DNA of 64,000 bases from Girardia tigrina (lineage: Eukaryota; Platyhelminthes; Tricladida; Dugesiidae): contig MQRK01230279.1 of assembly GCA_001938485.1 (NCBI GenBank), positions 144,700-208,699 on the forward strand. The letters run 5' to 3'. Both the position numbers and the translations under genes were made by a program. Positions 23,708 through 35,415 of the stretch are shown piece after piece; the first letter of the stretch is position 1; every line of letters starts with the position of its first letter. The notes under the pieces are model-generated. The model was not told the origin of the DNA, made no database searches, and worked only from the letters and a program-made list of their open reading frames with translations.

Positions 23708-24780
23708 TTAATGAAAACAATTAAAAATTAATCCAATTTTATTATTATTTTATAAATAAATTTCTAATAAATTAATCTCGTGTTTATTTTTCATCCGTAA
23801 ACTATTTAGGAGTAAGATGTAAAGTTCATTATTTATTTTATTATAATTTATTAAAATCTATTTTTCTGAAAAACTGATTTAATTATTCAAACTTTATTTT
23901 TAAATATTTTTTTTCGATAAAATACTAAAAATCCGTGCTTATTTCTTATGGACGATTTTAATATGAGTCTTCATTATCTGAAGCTACTTATTCTATATGT
24001 ATAGAGTAATTGTCAATATTATTTTCTTCTCTACTCCTTTTTTATATTCACGCGACCTGGTGTTTTATCATCCCCTTCTGCCGCCTTATCGTCATCAAAT
24101 GTGAACTGTCTTGAAGCTGTATGCGTGGAATGAGAACAGTATTTTAATTACTTGAGCAGACTGAGATTATCCATTAACAAACAGACAACTACCAGCCTTC
24201 GTTTTAGCTACTAATATTGGTATAAATTTTCACAATTATTTCCCTCTCCCTAAATCGCTTAAACAAAAGTTCGCTAATAAAATGATACTCAAACCAATAT
24301 TCATTCATTTACGTTTATTCTCGTTAAATAAAAAAATGCTCATATATTTTTTTCTTTAATCAAGAATTATAAATATTGTTATTTAAAGAAATTTGTTTCA
24401 TTATATTGACTATTGATTTTTTATTCTAATTTTCTTAGTAATAATTTATTAATAAATAATAAATGTTGATAAATATATATTAATAATATTATATTGTTAA
24501 TAATATAAAAATATTAATATTAAAGAGTAATAATAAACACTTTTTTTCAATTTAAAAGGTGAATAAAAATAAGATTTAGTAAATTATAGATGAAAATTAA
24601 TTATGAAACCAATAAAAAATATTTCTTTTTATTTATACAATTAAAAATTATATTTCTAAACTATTGTCGGACTAAAAGTCAATGAATATTATTTAATTAT
24701 TAATGTATATTGATAAATATGGGCAAAAGTAATGGAAGTGATTTTGCATTAATTAATATCAATTATATATTAAAATACCA
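21200..24780. other. AT-rich stretch without recognised gene
   Basis: No supported gene or transposon. Long homopolymer-like A/T runs are frequent, plus an AT microsatellite at 23668-23704. The patch at 21690-21740 (GAGGTGAAGCGTAATTATCG, CCCCCTAGGACC) is more GC-rich but unassigned. Confidence 0.5.
23668..23704. repeat. (AT)n microsatellite
   Basis: A long uninterrupted AT dinucleotide run. Confidence 0.95.
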
Positions 24781-24783
24781 TAA

Positions 24784-24853
24784 AAATATGGTATACATTT
24801 ATATACCAAAATGTATACTAAAATGTATACCATATTTCCGGACGGAGGGAGTA
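24784..24853. mobile_element. hairpin plus Stowaway-like terminus, one end only
   Basis: A perfect 17-bp inverted repeat (AAATATGGTATACATTT at 24784-24800, complement at 24821-24837) is followed three bases later by GGACGGAGGGAG and then TA (24852-24853). Read inward, this end is CTCCCTCCGTCC, matching the Stowaway MITE terminal consensus CTCCCTCCGTTC in 11 of 12 positions, with TA in the right place. The opposite end was not found. A chance match to 12 bases is possible. Confidence 0.4.
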
Positions 24854-25159
24854 TTATAAAAGCCCAATATTTTATGTCTGTTTGTTTGTGCGTAACGCTT
24901 TTATGATCTACTTACAATTGCAAGTATGTATTAAATGTAAAATATTTAAATTATTTAATTTAATTTTAATAATGTATTGTTGAAAACCGAAAGTATTCGG
25001 CCTCTCAAAAAATAAAAAAAAACATGCATTGCAATACCTTACTTTGTTTGAGTAAATATCATCATTTCAATGTATTTATGGAGAAATAACAATAATTAAA
25101 GAATTACACTTAATTAATTAAACTATCAGATACAACTCTGCCATTTATGACATCAGTTA

Positions 25160-25342
25160 CCAGTAATACTAGCATTTTGTATTACTATGAATAAGGCACA
25201 GGGAAAGCATGACAAAGTAGGAATAAACTTGGAGCAACCTGTTTTTGGTCATGGCCAGCTATATGTTGCATATTCCATATGTCTAAATTTCATATTTCTA
25301 ATCACAGAGAAAGTGTCTGAATACCAGAACAAGGCAAGGTAA
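25160..25342 (+). pseudogene. Helitron helicase C-terminal fragment
   Basis: The frame reads VILAFCITMNKAQGKHDKVG, then INLEQPVFGHGQLYVAYS, then ITEKVSEYQNKAR and a stop. This is the last helicase block of Helitron/Pif1-type proteins, usually T-x-N-K-x-Q-G-Q-S, then L-x-x-P-V-F-S-H-G-Q-L-Y-V-A-L-S-R. The expected QS after NKAQG is changed and ALSR has become AYSI. The Rep domain and most helicase motifs are absent upstream, so this is a 3' fragment. A possible 3' terminus is the CTAG at 25478-25481 following ACGGAACGGGAAG, though the usual hairpin is not obvious. Confidence 0.75.
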
Positions 25343-25624
25343 TGAATAATGACCGAGAATTCATGCGTAATGTCTGTTTATAATGAGATATTCAAAATGT
25401 AAAAATGAAATAAAAATATTTATGAAACTAAAAAATAAACGTGATTTTTAATTCAAGTGTAAATACGGAACGGGAAGCTAGCCGCCAAAAACCTATTTCT
25501 ATATGTAATAATAATTTATTTTGAACATATATTTATGATGTAATAAATGACAATATTTTGTGTTAAATTCGACTAAAATTAAATATAATATTTTTTCTTG
25601 TTTTAATTTATTATTATGATTATA

Positions 25625-26913
25625 CAGGGTGATCATAAAGTAATTACCGGGGTTTAAACTGCAATAACTTTTGAATTATATTGTATTTCTTTTTAATTAT
25701 AAAGGCATCTTGAAGCTTATTCTTTAAAATTTAATTAAAAGTACATTTTGTTTAAATGTATTAATTGTTGTTATTGTTTTAAGCATAAGATTCAAAATGG
25801 ATGTAAATCAGCGTGTAAAAATTGTTATTTTATTTGCGAATTATGACTTTAGTAAGAAGAGAACTTCAACGACCTAAATGGAAAAATATTCCAACCGAAA
25901 AAAGTATTAGAAGCATCTTCAAAAAAGTTAGAAGAAACAGGAAACGTTCTAAATGCCCCAAAATCTGGAAGACCACCAATTGATGATAAAAAGAAAAATG
26001 AGATAGCAGAACATTTTAAGCCAGAACCTCAGGAAGTCGTCAACTCTGACTTGCTCTTATGGAATTGTTCAAAAAGTATTACGAAACGACTTAAAAATGT
26101 TCCCCTACATAATTCAAGTCACGCAACTTTTGTATTGAGAAGATACACACTCTTAGACGTGTTATATGTGAAACGTTAATTCAATGGATAGATGCAGATG
26201 AAAATTTTCTTAGTAAGCTGATATTATCTGACGAGTCACCTTTCCATCTTAACGGCATTGTAAACAGACATAACTGTCGCATTTGGGGCACTGAAACACC
26301 AGTAGAAACATATCAGAGGTCACAGGCTAGTAAAAAATTTAATGTTTGGATGGGATTGTCTTCAACTCGTGTTTATGGGCCCTTTTATATTGAAGGAAAC
26401 ATAAGGGCGGCGCTTTACCTGGATATGTTAAAAAGTTGCTTTATGCCATCGTTATCAAGAACATGCAAACGGAAAGCTATGTTCTAGCAAGATGGAACAC
26501 CTGCCCATTCACTGATTGTGCGACAATTTCTGGATGAAGCGTTTCCACAACGTTGGCTGGGACGATGTGGTCCATATATATGGCCGGCCAGGTCACCTGA
26601 TTTGACACCACTCGATTTTTTTGTGTGGGGGTATTTGAAGAATAAAGTGTATAAGAGAAAACCAGAAACAATTCAGAAACTTAAAGATTTTATTTGTCAA
26701 GAAGTGGCAAACATAGATGGTGAAATGTGCCGAAATGCCATTAAGTCTTTTCGTGGACGCCTTAAACATTGTATTGATGTCGATGGTTATTCTGTTGAAT
26801 ATTATTAAATTTTAATAAATGCTTTTTTGTTATTTAAAACCATTTTTTCATAATGTTTTGCCAAAAAAAGTTATTGCACTTTAAAACCCGGTTGTTACTT
26901 TATGATCACCCTG
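25625..26913 (+). mobile_element. Tc1/mariner-superfamily element, both ends present
   Basis: Inverted ends begin CAGGGTGATCATAAAGTAAT on the left and CAGGGTGATCATAAAGTAAC read inward on the right. Each is flanked by TA (25623-25624 and 26914-26915). The length is 1289 bp with one transposase gene on the plus strand. A second copy, covering only the left 764 bp, lies at 44075-44838 and is nearly identical over that span, so the family was active fairly recently. Confidence 0.9.
25798..26808 (+). pseudogene. transposase with D(40)D spacing, inactive
   Basis: The start is the ATG at 25798 (MDVNQRVKIVILFA), as in the copy at 44247. The DNA-binding region contains LVRRELQRPKWKNIPTEKSI. The catalytic core has LSDESPFHL with the first Asp, then WGTETPVETY, then QDGTPAHS with the second Asp, then WPARSPDLTPLDFFVWGYLK with the third. 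Forty residues separate the last two. The C terminus (26518-26808) is open to its stop and ends DVDGYSVEYY. Compared with the 44-kb copy, about ten bases are missing near 25843. There are further frameshifts and a stop immediately before QDGTPAH (near 26488), so this copy is dead while its ends are intact. Confidence 0.85.
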
Positions 26914-27709
26914 TATAAGTATACAAGTTAATTAAAGTACTTTTTCAAATAAAACATTACTAACTATAAATTGTTTTTCCTGTGAAATTTTTATTTTCGA
27001 ATAGATATTATTTTATTAAATTAATGAAGAAGGACCCTATAATAATATTATTATCCCTTATTTAATTTGTAAAATTATAAATGTTAAAAATTAGAAAACA
27101 ATTTCAACGTCTTTGAAAACAGTATTTATGGAATTAAAAAACTATATTTATTTAACATGTTGCTTATTATATATAAAAATTCATTTTCAGTAATTACAAC
27201 TCTTAATTAAAAAATATTTTCTGGCTATTAAAAAATTAAGACAATATATAAAACCTTTTTAGATTTTTATAAAAAGCTTAAAAGTATTTTGATTACACGA
27301 ACTTTTAAAAGTTTTAATTTATAGCTGTGAGTTAATAAATATTTTAAAGTTAATTCAAACAATTATGTAAAGTGACAGAAATGGATATTAAATCTCTTTC
27401 AAACATTTATTTATTCATTTGGAACAGATATAAAACTTAATGTCCTTCAATATCTTACCATTATTTATCTTTAGTAATATAAAAAAGAGTCAATAACCCG
27501 ACTTTACCTAATCTTTTTAATATTAGAGTGAACCAAAAGTCTTTTCATATTTTCTATGTCTTTTTGTTCAATTCTTTCTTATTACCAAATAAAGATATTT
27601 TATATACATGTGTTATATGTTTTTAAAGCTCTTGAACTACTCTATCACAATATATATTAAAACTTCTAATTAGTCGTTAATATAATTTTTATGGTCTTTT
27701 AAAAAAATC

Positions 27710-28821
27710 ATGGAAAGTTTTGAAATTCGTGTTCTTTTACGCCATTATTGGAAACATGGCTTAAACGCAAATGCAGTAACAAAGAAGATATGCGAAGTTG
27801 AAGGCAATAATGTGGTCTCAAATCGTACTGCACAAAATTGGTTCAAAAGGTTCAACGAAGGCGACATTGACCTCGGAGACAATGTACGTTCAGGCCGACC
27901 TATCACCGTAGATTCCGGAGCAATTCGTGAAGCTGTCGAGACAAATCCGTCAATAAGTACTCACAGATTGTCGGTCAAACTCGATATTCCTCAAACATCC
28001 ATTGTACGACACCTTCACGCTCTTGGCAAGGTCAATAGACAATGTCGAGAAGTGCCTCATGAATTGAAACAAATTCAAGCCGAAAAGCGTTTCGAAACCT
28101 GTCAAAAATTGCTTGAAAATCCGCGCGATAACCGTTTCATCCGTCGAATTGTAACTTGCGATGAAAAGTGGGTTTACTTCAGTAATCCAGACCAACAAAA
28201 TCAATGGTTGGACCCCGGACAAATGGCNNNNNNNNNNNNNNNNNNNNNNNNNNNNNNNNNNNNNNNNNNNNNNNNNNTAATCCAGACCAACAAAATCAAT
28301 GGTTGGACCCCGGACAAATGGCGAAACCGGTAGCGAAACGAGATCGTTTCTCAAGGAAGGCACTTTTGTGTGTTTGGTGGAATTTCGAAGGTGTGAATCA
28401 CTTCGAGCTAATTCCAAATGGTCCTACCATCGACGCTGACCTTTCTGCGCCCAACTTGATCGAATGTATGCGGCACTTGGTGAGAAATACCCCGCTTTGA
28501 TCAATCGAAAGCGAGTTCTTCTACAACAGGACAATGCAAAACCGCACACCGCCAAACAAACAAAGGAAAAAATCAAAAATCTCGACGCCTTTGAACTTCT
28601 TCCATACCCAGCGTATAGTCCGGATCTTGCGCCATCCGACTATTACATTTGGTACACTTCGACATATTCGCTCTATGGTACACTTTCTTCGTGGTCGCAG
28701 CTTCAATAATCTGGCCGAGGTCGAAAACGGGTGTCACCAGTTCTTCGCTTCTAAGAACAAGGATTGGTACCGCAGCGGGATCGCACAACTTGCCCATAGA
28801 TTCAAATGGCCTTTATTTTGA
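27710..28821 (+). pseudogene. mariner transposase, nearly complete
   Basis: The first 173 residues are open: MESFEIRVLLRHYWKHGLNA, the NRTAQNWFKRFNEGDIDLGD block, RSGRPITVD, a second helix-turn-helix (STHRLSVKLDIPQTSIVRHL), the LGKVNR linker, then VTCDEKWVYF with the first Asp. Across the false gap the sequence continues WLDPGQMAKPVAKRDRFSRK and ALLCVWWNFEGVNHFEL. A frameshift near 28445 moves the rest to another frame. There LLQQDNAKPHTAKQ has the second Asp and AYSPDLAPSDYYIW the third, with 35 residues between them. After another frame change near 28650 the C terminus resembles GRSFNNLAEVENGCHQFFAS. The apparent stop and shift at the gap are assembly artefacts; the other two shifts look real. 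Confidence 0.88.
28228..28277. other. 50-N gap flanked by a duplicated 45-bp end
   Basis: 28183-28227 and 28278-28322 are identical. The two contig ends overlap, and the gap was placed between them instead of merging. Confidence 0.95.
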
Positions 28822-28904
28822 AACTTAAATGTTTTTTATTTGTTGTAAAATTATGTTTAAATTTTTAATAAAAAATACGAAAAGACTTTTGGTTCACCCT
28901 AATA

Positions 28905-31440
28905 TACAGTTATGAAATTATAAAAAAAATTAATAAAATTTTCAGGTCTTTTGTACTATTTTATCTGAAAATTATTTTGCATACAAATAATAAACTAATA
29001 TAATCCTCTTTTCTTATTACCAGGTGAAAATTAAACATCACATTACTCAAATCTTCAAAATCATTTGAATTAATTTCCTTAATTTAATATTCCTACTGTA
29101 AAGATTATTTCTCAATAGGATTCCTTTATTTTACATAGGTCTATAATATTCTTGCCGATTATAAAATTAGGAATAAGATTCCTCTGAATATTAAATAAGT
29201 ATTCCTTTTTGACAAACCTTTGAATATGTTAAACTTTGTCCGCTCAATTGAATAATAAATAACCATTTAGTTTCTATGTTTTAAATTGGCTCAATTATTA
29301 CTAAATGATTTAATAACAATCGATGAAGAACAGAAAAATAATCGAATACACAGTTATATTATGAAATATGGTATTTATACATATTTTGTAAGAACAAATA
29401 ATTGTAAAATAGCTGCTTAATCTTATACGATAGTATTATATTTTTATTATTTGCCTAATATAACATTATTAAACTTATTATTTATGTAGTTGAATAATTA
29501 AACTTGAATTGCAATTACGAGTATTTTGATTATTACATTATATACGAAAATTTGAGGAAGTTGTCGTAAGAAACTATTATTTTATAAGACATCCATGTAA
29601 GGAAAACATGAGAACCCCTGGTTTATTATATCAAATTAGACATTCTAGTGACAACCAAAGCTGAACATGTTGTTTTACTTTTGATTGAATCAATCATTTT
29701 TATTATCATTTATGTTACACAATGTTCGCAAAATAAAGTGAATATGAATTTTTTTCTGCATAGAAATGTTGAAGTTAAATGGACTATCAAATGCATCAAA
29801 GCCATTATCCCATCGAAATAGTCGCCGATAGCTGCTTTTATGTCTTTAGAAGAAATAATTTCTCCGATAAGAATAATTCCAAGCTTATAAAGTTTCTTTT
29901 TCATCTTCGGTCTGAAGTCTACTTTTGAGAATATGATATGAATTTTCGTAATTATTTTCTCAGTATATTTACATTGTAGTGTATCGTTTAAGTTTCGTTG
30001 TCTGATAATACAGTATCTGAGAAGTTAACACATTCGTTTTTTTTATAATTTGCATTAAGACTTCATTAACAAACTGACAATATCTCACAAAAAGTTTAGA
30101 GAAGTTTGATAAAGTAGTTCGTGTCCCATGTTAAAAATTAATCGCTTAAACTTACTCGGCAAATAAATGTCAGAATGGCCGAGCTTATTTTACACACTCA
30201 AATGGCAAATATCATTTATACTCAAACAAAAAATAGATATACAAAAAATAGGAAAATTGTAATTAACCGCATGAAATGTATTGAAAAAATGTGTCTCTTA
30301 TCCAAAAGAAGTTTTTGAACACTGAAAAAGTTTGATAAAATATTTATTATTTATTATGTTATCCAAATATAATATAATTTGTTATTAATGTATGAAAGGT
30401 AAAAATAAACTACATGATTTACAAAATTAGGTTTATAAATGGCATTAAAAGTGAATGAGAAAAATTACCGATTTTATTTCCACCAAAGAGTGAAGAAAAG
30501 AAAAGGAATTATTTAAGGACGAAACGTTAAAATTTGTTGATATATATTGCGATTTTTATATTGTAAGAATTAAATTGACTAGAAAAATGAATTTATTTTT
30601 TCCTTTTTATATGTTTTTATACTTCATTTAACTTTTATAAAAGAAACTTATTTTCCAAAAGAACAAGAAGAGAACAAAATGAGATTACACAATTAATTAT
30701 TTTTTTTGTTTCAAAACACATGATAAAAAATGACATCAATTATTATTATTTATTGTAATACTAAAAAAAGCTTATATCTTTCGATAAAAAATGTATATAT
30801 TCCAGGCAGTTTAAAATGAAAAAAACACTCAGTTAAATAAAACAATAAAATTATAAATATTTTTATCAAATAATTAACAAGCTTTCAGAGCTAAAATGCC
30901 AGTTATATTTATACAGAATGATAAAGTCTATGCTGATGACGATGAATATTTATTTGTGTTTTAATGGATTCTATTATTCTGTCTACATTTATCTATTCTT
31001 CCAATAATGAAGTTAAAAAATATTAAAAAAAGATGCCTGATGAAAATTCATTTATTTTTTTTATAAATACTGTTAAATAAAACCAAATATATTTTTGTAT
31101 TCTTATCTAATCTATTTAAATTTATTCATAAACATATAAGAGTGATGCATATATAGCTGTGTTGTTCAATAAAACAGTATTAAATATATGAATATTTATT
31201 AAATTATTTGAAGATATTTTTACAAATTTTATCTCTTTGAAGACAGTTTGGAATCATGTTATTAGCATCTTCTAACTAATTATGAATGACTTTTATGAGA
31301 CACTATGATCCATTTGTTACTATCAAAGATGGGAAAAGTAAAAAAGGTCACATTTTATATCCTTTAATTATTTATTAACATTATAAACTACAATATAGGA
31401 TTCTGGATTTGGGTATTAAAATTGGTAAGCATAATATTAA
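28905..31440. other. AT-rich stretch without recognised feature
   Basis: No transposon end, RNA gene or coding region can be supported. The open frame at 29710-29904 on the minus strand has no recognisable motif. Confidence 0.5.
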
Positions 31441-31441
31441 A

Positions 31442-31445
<4 letters not shown>

Positions 31446-31477
<32 letters not shown>
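31446..31477. repeat. (AT)n microsatellite
   Basis: AT dinucleotide run directly before a Penelope-like fragment. Confidence 0.95.
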
Positions 31478-31479
<2 letters not shown>

Positions 31480-31830
31480 TATTGAGCATTGTGAACGCAA
31501 GTTTAATATTTTGAAAATTTAATTTGATTAAGGCTTCTTTTATATAATTATTGGACGTTTCGATGTTTATGAAATTTAAAATTTTTAATGAAAATATTTT
31601 TTTGCCATTATTACCAAATAATACTTTAATAAATTATAATATTCATTTAAAAATTTTCCATTTAAAATTACTATACCTTTTAAAATTGTAATATTAAAAC
31701 AATTTAAATATTCAAATATTCAAATACTAAATTTCCAAATATTACTGATGATGATGTATGTAAACATCGAAACATGTCCAATAATTATATAAAAGAAGCT
31801 TAAATTAAATTATATTTTCAATATATTTTA
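31478..31830 (+). mobile_element. Penelope-like remnant with long inverted arms
   Basis: After the AT run the plus strand reads LIEHCERKFNILKI, like the IAEH segment of Penelope GIY-YIG domains. An inverted repeat of roughly 65 bp (about 31506-31569 against 31761-31828) encloses about 190 bp. Its best shared part is AAACATCGAAAC followed by TCCAATAATTATATAAAAGA. The right arm is preceded by CTGATGA (31745), a short hairpin and GAAA, the same layout seen at the 3' ends of the copies at 36.6, 40.7, 45.0 and 48.9 kb. The protein evidence is weak; the structural evidence is good. Confidence 0.5.
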
Positions 31831-31831
31831 A

Positions 31832-31835
<4 letters not shown>

Positions 31836-31876
<41 letters not shown>
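31836..31876. repeat. (AT)n microsatellite
   Basis: AT dinucleotide run following the inverted-repeat structure. Confidence 0.95.
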
Positions 31877-31877
<1 letters not shown>

Positions 31878-31879
31878 CA

Positions 31880-32564
31880 AGTCTGCTCTTGTGTCTGTAT
31901 GTTATATGAAAGATAATTTATTTTAAAAAACGTGCTATATATGTGTTGTTTTATTCATTGATTGCTAGTTTGATATAACTATTTTTATTAAATTTTATAA
32001 ATACAAATTATAATTTTGTCTATCGATACAGATTATTGAAAGAAGTTATAAATAAGCATTAAGAAATGAATTAAAAAAACAAATGTAGTTGGAGTAAATA
32101 AGCATTTAACACTATTTCATGTATTTTTTTGAAGGAGACTTTTCCTAGAAATATTTTGTTTTACAATTTCACTACATTATGATTCCGTATCAGTAGAATT
32201 ATCATTTTTTATTCAAATAAAAATCTATCAGTTTAATTATTATATTCGTCGGACCTATAACAATTCATAAGATCAAAGATCATCTATCCATTTTCAATTA
32301 TTTTTTCTTTCAACTTATATTTTTCTATTTTTATTTACGTTATTTGTTGCAGATTTGACTTTACTGTGTTAAAATTGAGATTTAATAATTATATCTTCTT
32401 AATAAACTACTTTTTTATTTCGTGCATAATTATTTTCGTTTGAAAATTTTAATCTATTTTATTAAATTTATATCGACTACTCACGACTAATTTTATTTTT
32501 ATTTCGACTTAAACATTTTAGTGGATTCTTATTTTATTAAAGAAAAAAATTCTATGTTTAGTAA
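31880..32564. other. AT-rich stretch without recognised feature
   Basis: Nothing supported here. Confidence 0.5.
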
Positions 32565-32569
32565 TTAAG

Positions 32570-32723
32570 TGTTGTATATATTTAATAATGATAAAATCAA
32601 TAAAATTTGAACAATATTAATATTTATTATATAACATATTATTTAAACAAATTTAAATTGTTTTTACATATTTTCAGTTTTTTTAATTTTTTAAAATATA
32701 TTATCATAAATGATAATATAACA
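32570..32723 (-). repeat. 3' LTR
   Basis: A 154-bp direct repeat pairing with 39137-39289. It begins TGTTGTATATA and ends ATAATATAACA on the plus strand, and TTAAG lies just outside it. Confidence 0.85.
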
Positions 32724-32987
32724 TCCCCCTCTGGGATCACCGATATTTTGGAATTGGATTTATTGTGCTTCTTACTGGATATCTGTTTTCCTTCACTATC
32801 GTTTTTGCGACGGAGCTGGATGATACACTTGATGTCCGATCACAAGGAATACTTAATCTTCCTTTATATCTTTAAACTTGATTGTAGTTTCATTTCAGGA
32901 GCTTATTATATACTTTGTCCAATAATTCATAAGTCCAATCATTATTTATCTTCTTTATAGTAAACGGTCCAACGTATTTTGTTTTCC

Positions 32988-33974
32988 CTAATCTTTTCTC
33001 CCCCTTTCTTTTATTAACACTTTGTCTCCAACTCTGAGCTTGGTATACCACCTGTTTCTGTTATAAAGATTATCTGAATTCTTTGAATTATTTTTTATAT
33101 TATCTGAGACTAATTTATTCAGCTTTTGTTGCGTGTTCTTCAACCACAATACATATTCGTTTTCTGTTCTTCTGTCCTCGTTTTTTCCATTAAAATTTAG
33201 TAATGGCGGTTTTCTACCATACACTATTTCAAAGGGGCTATATCTCGTGGATTTCTGCGTTGCACATCGCAAACCATATTCTTCAATCGTAAGAACTTCT
33301 GTCCAGTCTCGTGTGTTACGAGAATACATAGATGCATTTATCATTTCTTTAGCTGTGCAAAAAATTCGTTCAATTAATCCATTTGATTGCGGATAATACG
33401 GTGAGCATAGAGTTTGATTAATATTCATCGAAAAACAAATGGTTTTAAATTCAGCAGAAACAAAATAAGAACCGTTATCTGGATGTATACGCTCTGGTTT
33501 CCCGTACTTTGATATCCATTGATCCCATAATAATTTTATTATAGATTTTGAATCTATTGTTCTAAGAGGGATTAAAGATACATATTTAGAGAAGTAGTCG
33601 ATTTTTCGTAAAATATAGCGAGATCCTTCTTTAGAAGTTTCGAACGGTCCGCATATATCCATTCCAATCATTTTAAATGGTCTGTTTGCTTCTATATGGG
33701 TAATTGGTGCTCTATCACGATATTTTTTATATTTTAATCTAGCACACGCTTCACACTTCGTAACAAAATCTTTTCTATCGTGATCCATACTTGGCCAGTA
33801 TAATTCATTTTTTAATGCAACTGTGGTTCTCTCTATACCTATATGGCCAACACCTTCGTGCATTTTTTGAATAATAATATATCTATCAGACTTTGGAATG
33901 ACTAGTCTGTAAATGTCATTGTTTAGTAAATAAAGTAAGTCTCCTCGTAGTCTTAGATCTTGATAAACGTGCAA
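32988..33974 (-). pseudogene. gypsy integrase, long open segment (fossil part)
   Basis: A 328-residue open segment. The N-terminal HHCC zinc-binding region shows H-x-G-H-I-G and CEACARLKYKKY. The catalytic core follows: GMDICGPFETSKEGSRYI with the first Asp, RIHPDNGSYFVS with the second, and SPYYPQSNGLIERI with the Glu. After it comes a C-terminal section with RVGDKVLIKERGRKD. This enzyme family joins retroelement cDNA to host DNA. Upstream sequence at 33916-34218 and RNase H at 34232-34507 belong to the same minus-strand element. The gene as a whole is not intact. Confidence 0.85.
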
Positions 33975-34231
33975 ATAGTCGTTTAAAACATTTATCTTCT
34001 TTGATTTCCATAGGTACGTCGGTTATGGTTATACTTTTTGTAATCATTTTAATTATCCATACAATTACAACATCTTTAAATTGATTGTCATCATTTATAA
34101 ATAATTTGCATATAGCTTTTTCATTGCTTGAATCGCTTGAACAGTCTTCGAAAACTTTAACGTTTCGTCTTTTCAGTGGTTCTTTATGATTTAGAGTGCA
34201 TTGTTCAAAATAACCCAATCTTGATAGAGCG

Positions 34232-34507
34232 TCAGCATTTGCGTTCTGCCAGCAGTTCTTTTTCAGTAATGCAATATTTCTTTTGACATTTAGTTAGGGT
34301 TTTTGAAGCGTATGTCAGAACAAGTCCAGAACCATTTTGTATTTGCGATAATACTGCACCAATTGAATTTTGTGAAGCATCGGTGTCCAGTATGTAATGA
34401 CCGTCTGTAGTTGGAAGAACTAAAACGGGTACGGAGGATAAAGCATCTTTTAGTTTTGTTAGGAAGAATATTAGTATTATTAAATTATTATTCAAAATTA
34501 TAATCAT
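34232..34507 (-). pseudogene. gypsy RNase H start (fossil part)
   Basis: The reading VLPTTDGHYILDTDASQNSI and GAVLSQIQNG, then VLTYASKTLTKCQKKYCIT and EKELLA, is the N-terminal half of gypsy RNase H (DTDAS core). It belongs to the minus-strand LTR element. Confidence 0.85.
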
Positions 34508-34791
34508 TCAAATAAATATTAATTTATATAAAATTAATTAAATGTGGTCCCTATTATTTCATAATTGATTCTCGCATTCTTTATGTAATTGTTTTAATTA
34601 GTAAATATATTTTGGGAAACGAAGTTATTGTGCAATTCTTATTAAAAACTAACATGGTGACCACGTTTAATTATTGGAAGAATCTGGTTCCCGCCGATAC
34701 ATAAAATGGAGAAGATAATTTTGAAGAATTCATCGAAGAATGCAGAAGATTTTTTGAAGTTTCCGGCACCGACCCCAATCTCAAAGGAATT

Positions 34792-35415
34792 ATGGTGAAG
34801 GCTTTTATTTCAAAGGATTTAATTCCAATTTATGAGAAAGTGGATTCTAATATCGTGGAGTTTGATGAAAGGCTCATGGCAGCATTTGCCAAACCTTCAT
34901 CCCTTATTCAAGATTTTATGAATTTATATTCATATGAAGAAGGATCAGATGGAGTAAATTTATATTTCGACAAAATCGGGAAAATGGTAAGAAAATTATT
35001 GTCACACAAATGGGATGAAAAAGAATTTATGGCCTATTTCTTGGTACATTGTACAAGAAATGCCACAATTAAACGAGAATTTACTCTACGGGTATCCAAG
35101 GACATGGATCAGATCAAAGATGTTATTCGAAAAATTGACAATGTCGAAAAGGAATAATCAATGCATATATCAGCAATGAATCGCAAAGAAACCTATGCTA
35201 AAGTCGTTCAAAAGCGTCAACAGTATTCGAATTCACGGATTGATAAATCATCAATGGAAAAAACAAAATGGAGCCATCAAAACAAACCACAGCCGAGAAA
35301 TTTAGTCGTATGTTGGAGCTGTCAGAAGCAAGGACATGTCAGCAGGAATTGTCCAAACAAAAGCATCCAGACCAAATGTCATGCATGTCAAGAACATGGG
35401 CATATTCGAAAATAG
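34792..35415 (+). pseudogene. gypsy gag with two zinc knuckles (fossil part)
   Basis: The first open part (121 residues: MVKAFISKDLIPIYEKVDSN onward, with a PSSLIQDFMNLYSYEEGSD region) matches the gag segment at 2952-3260. The second open part contains two CCHC knuckles that bind element RNA in this family. Broken. Confidence 0.8.

Larger units (their letters stand above)
27523..28902 (+). mobile_element. mariner element with both ends, split by a gap
   Basis: The left end begins TTAGAGTGAACCAAAAGTCT. The right end read inward begins TTAGGGTGAACCAAAAGTCT. TA duplications lie at 27521-27522 and 28903-28904. The stated length is 1380 bp. A 45-bp segment occurs twice around a 50-N gap; collapsing that leaves 1285 bp, the normal mariner length. 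Transposase lies between 27710 and 28821. Confidence 0.92.

Noticed and set aside
31745-31772. Functional hammerhead ribozyme
   Set aside because: The core-like words are present but there is an extra base before the hairpin, and no convincing stems I and III. Kept only as a resemblance.
32607-32960. 117-residue plus-strand open frame
   Set aside because: It overlaps the LTR and 3' edge of a minus-strand element and has no motif.
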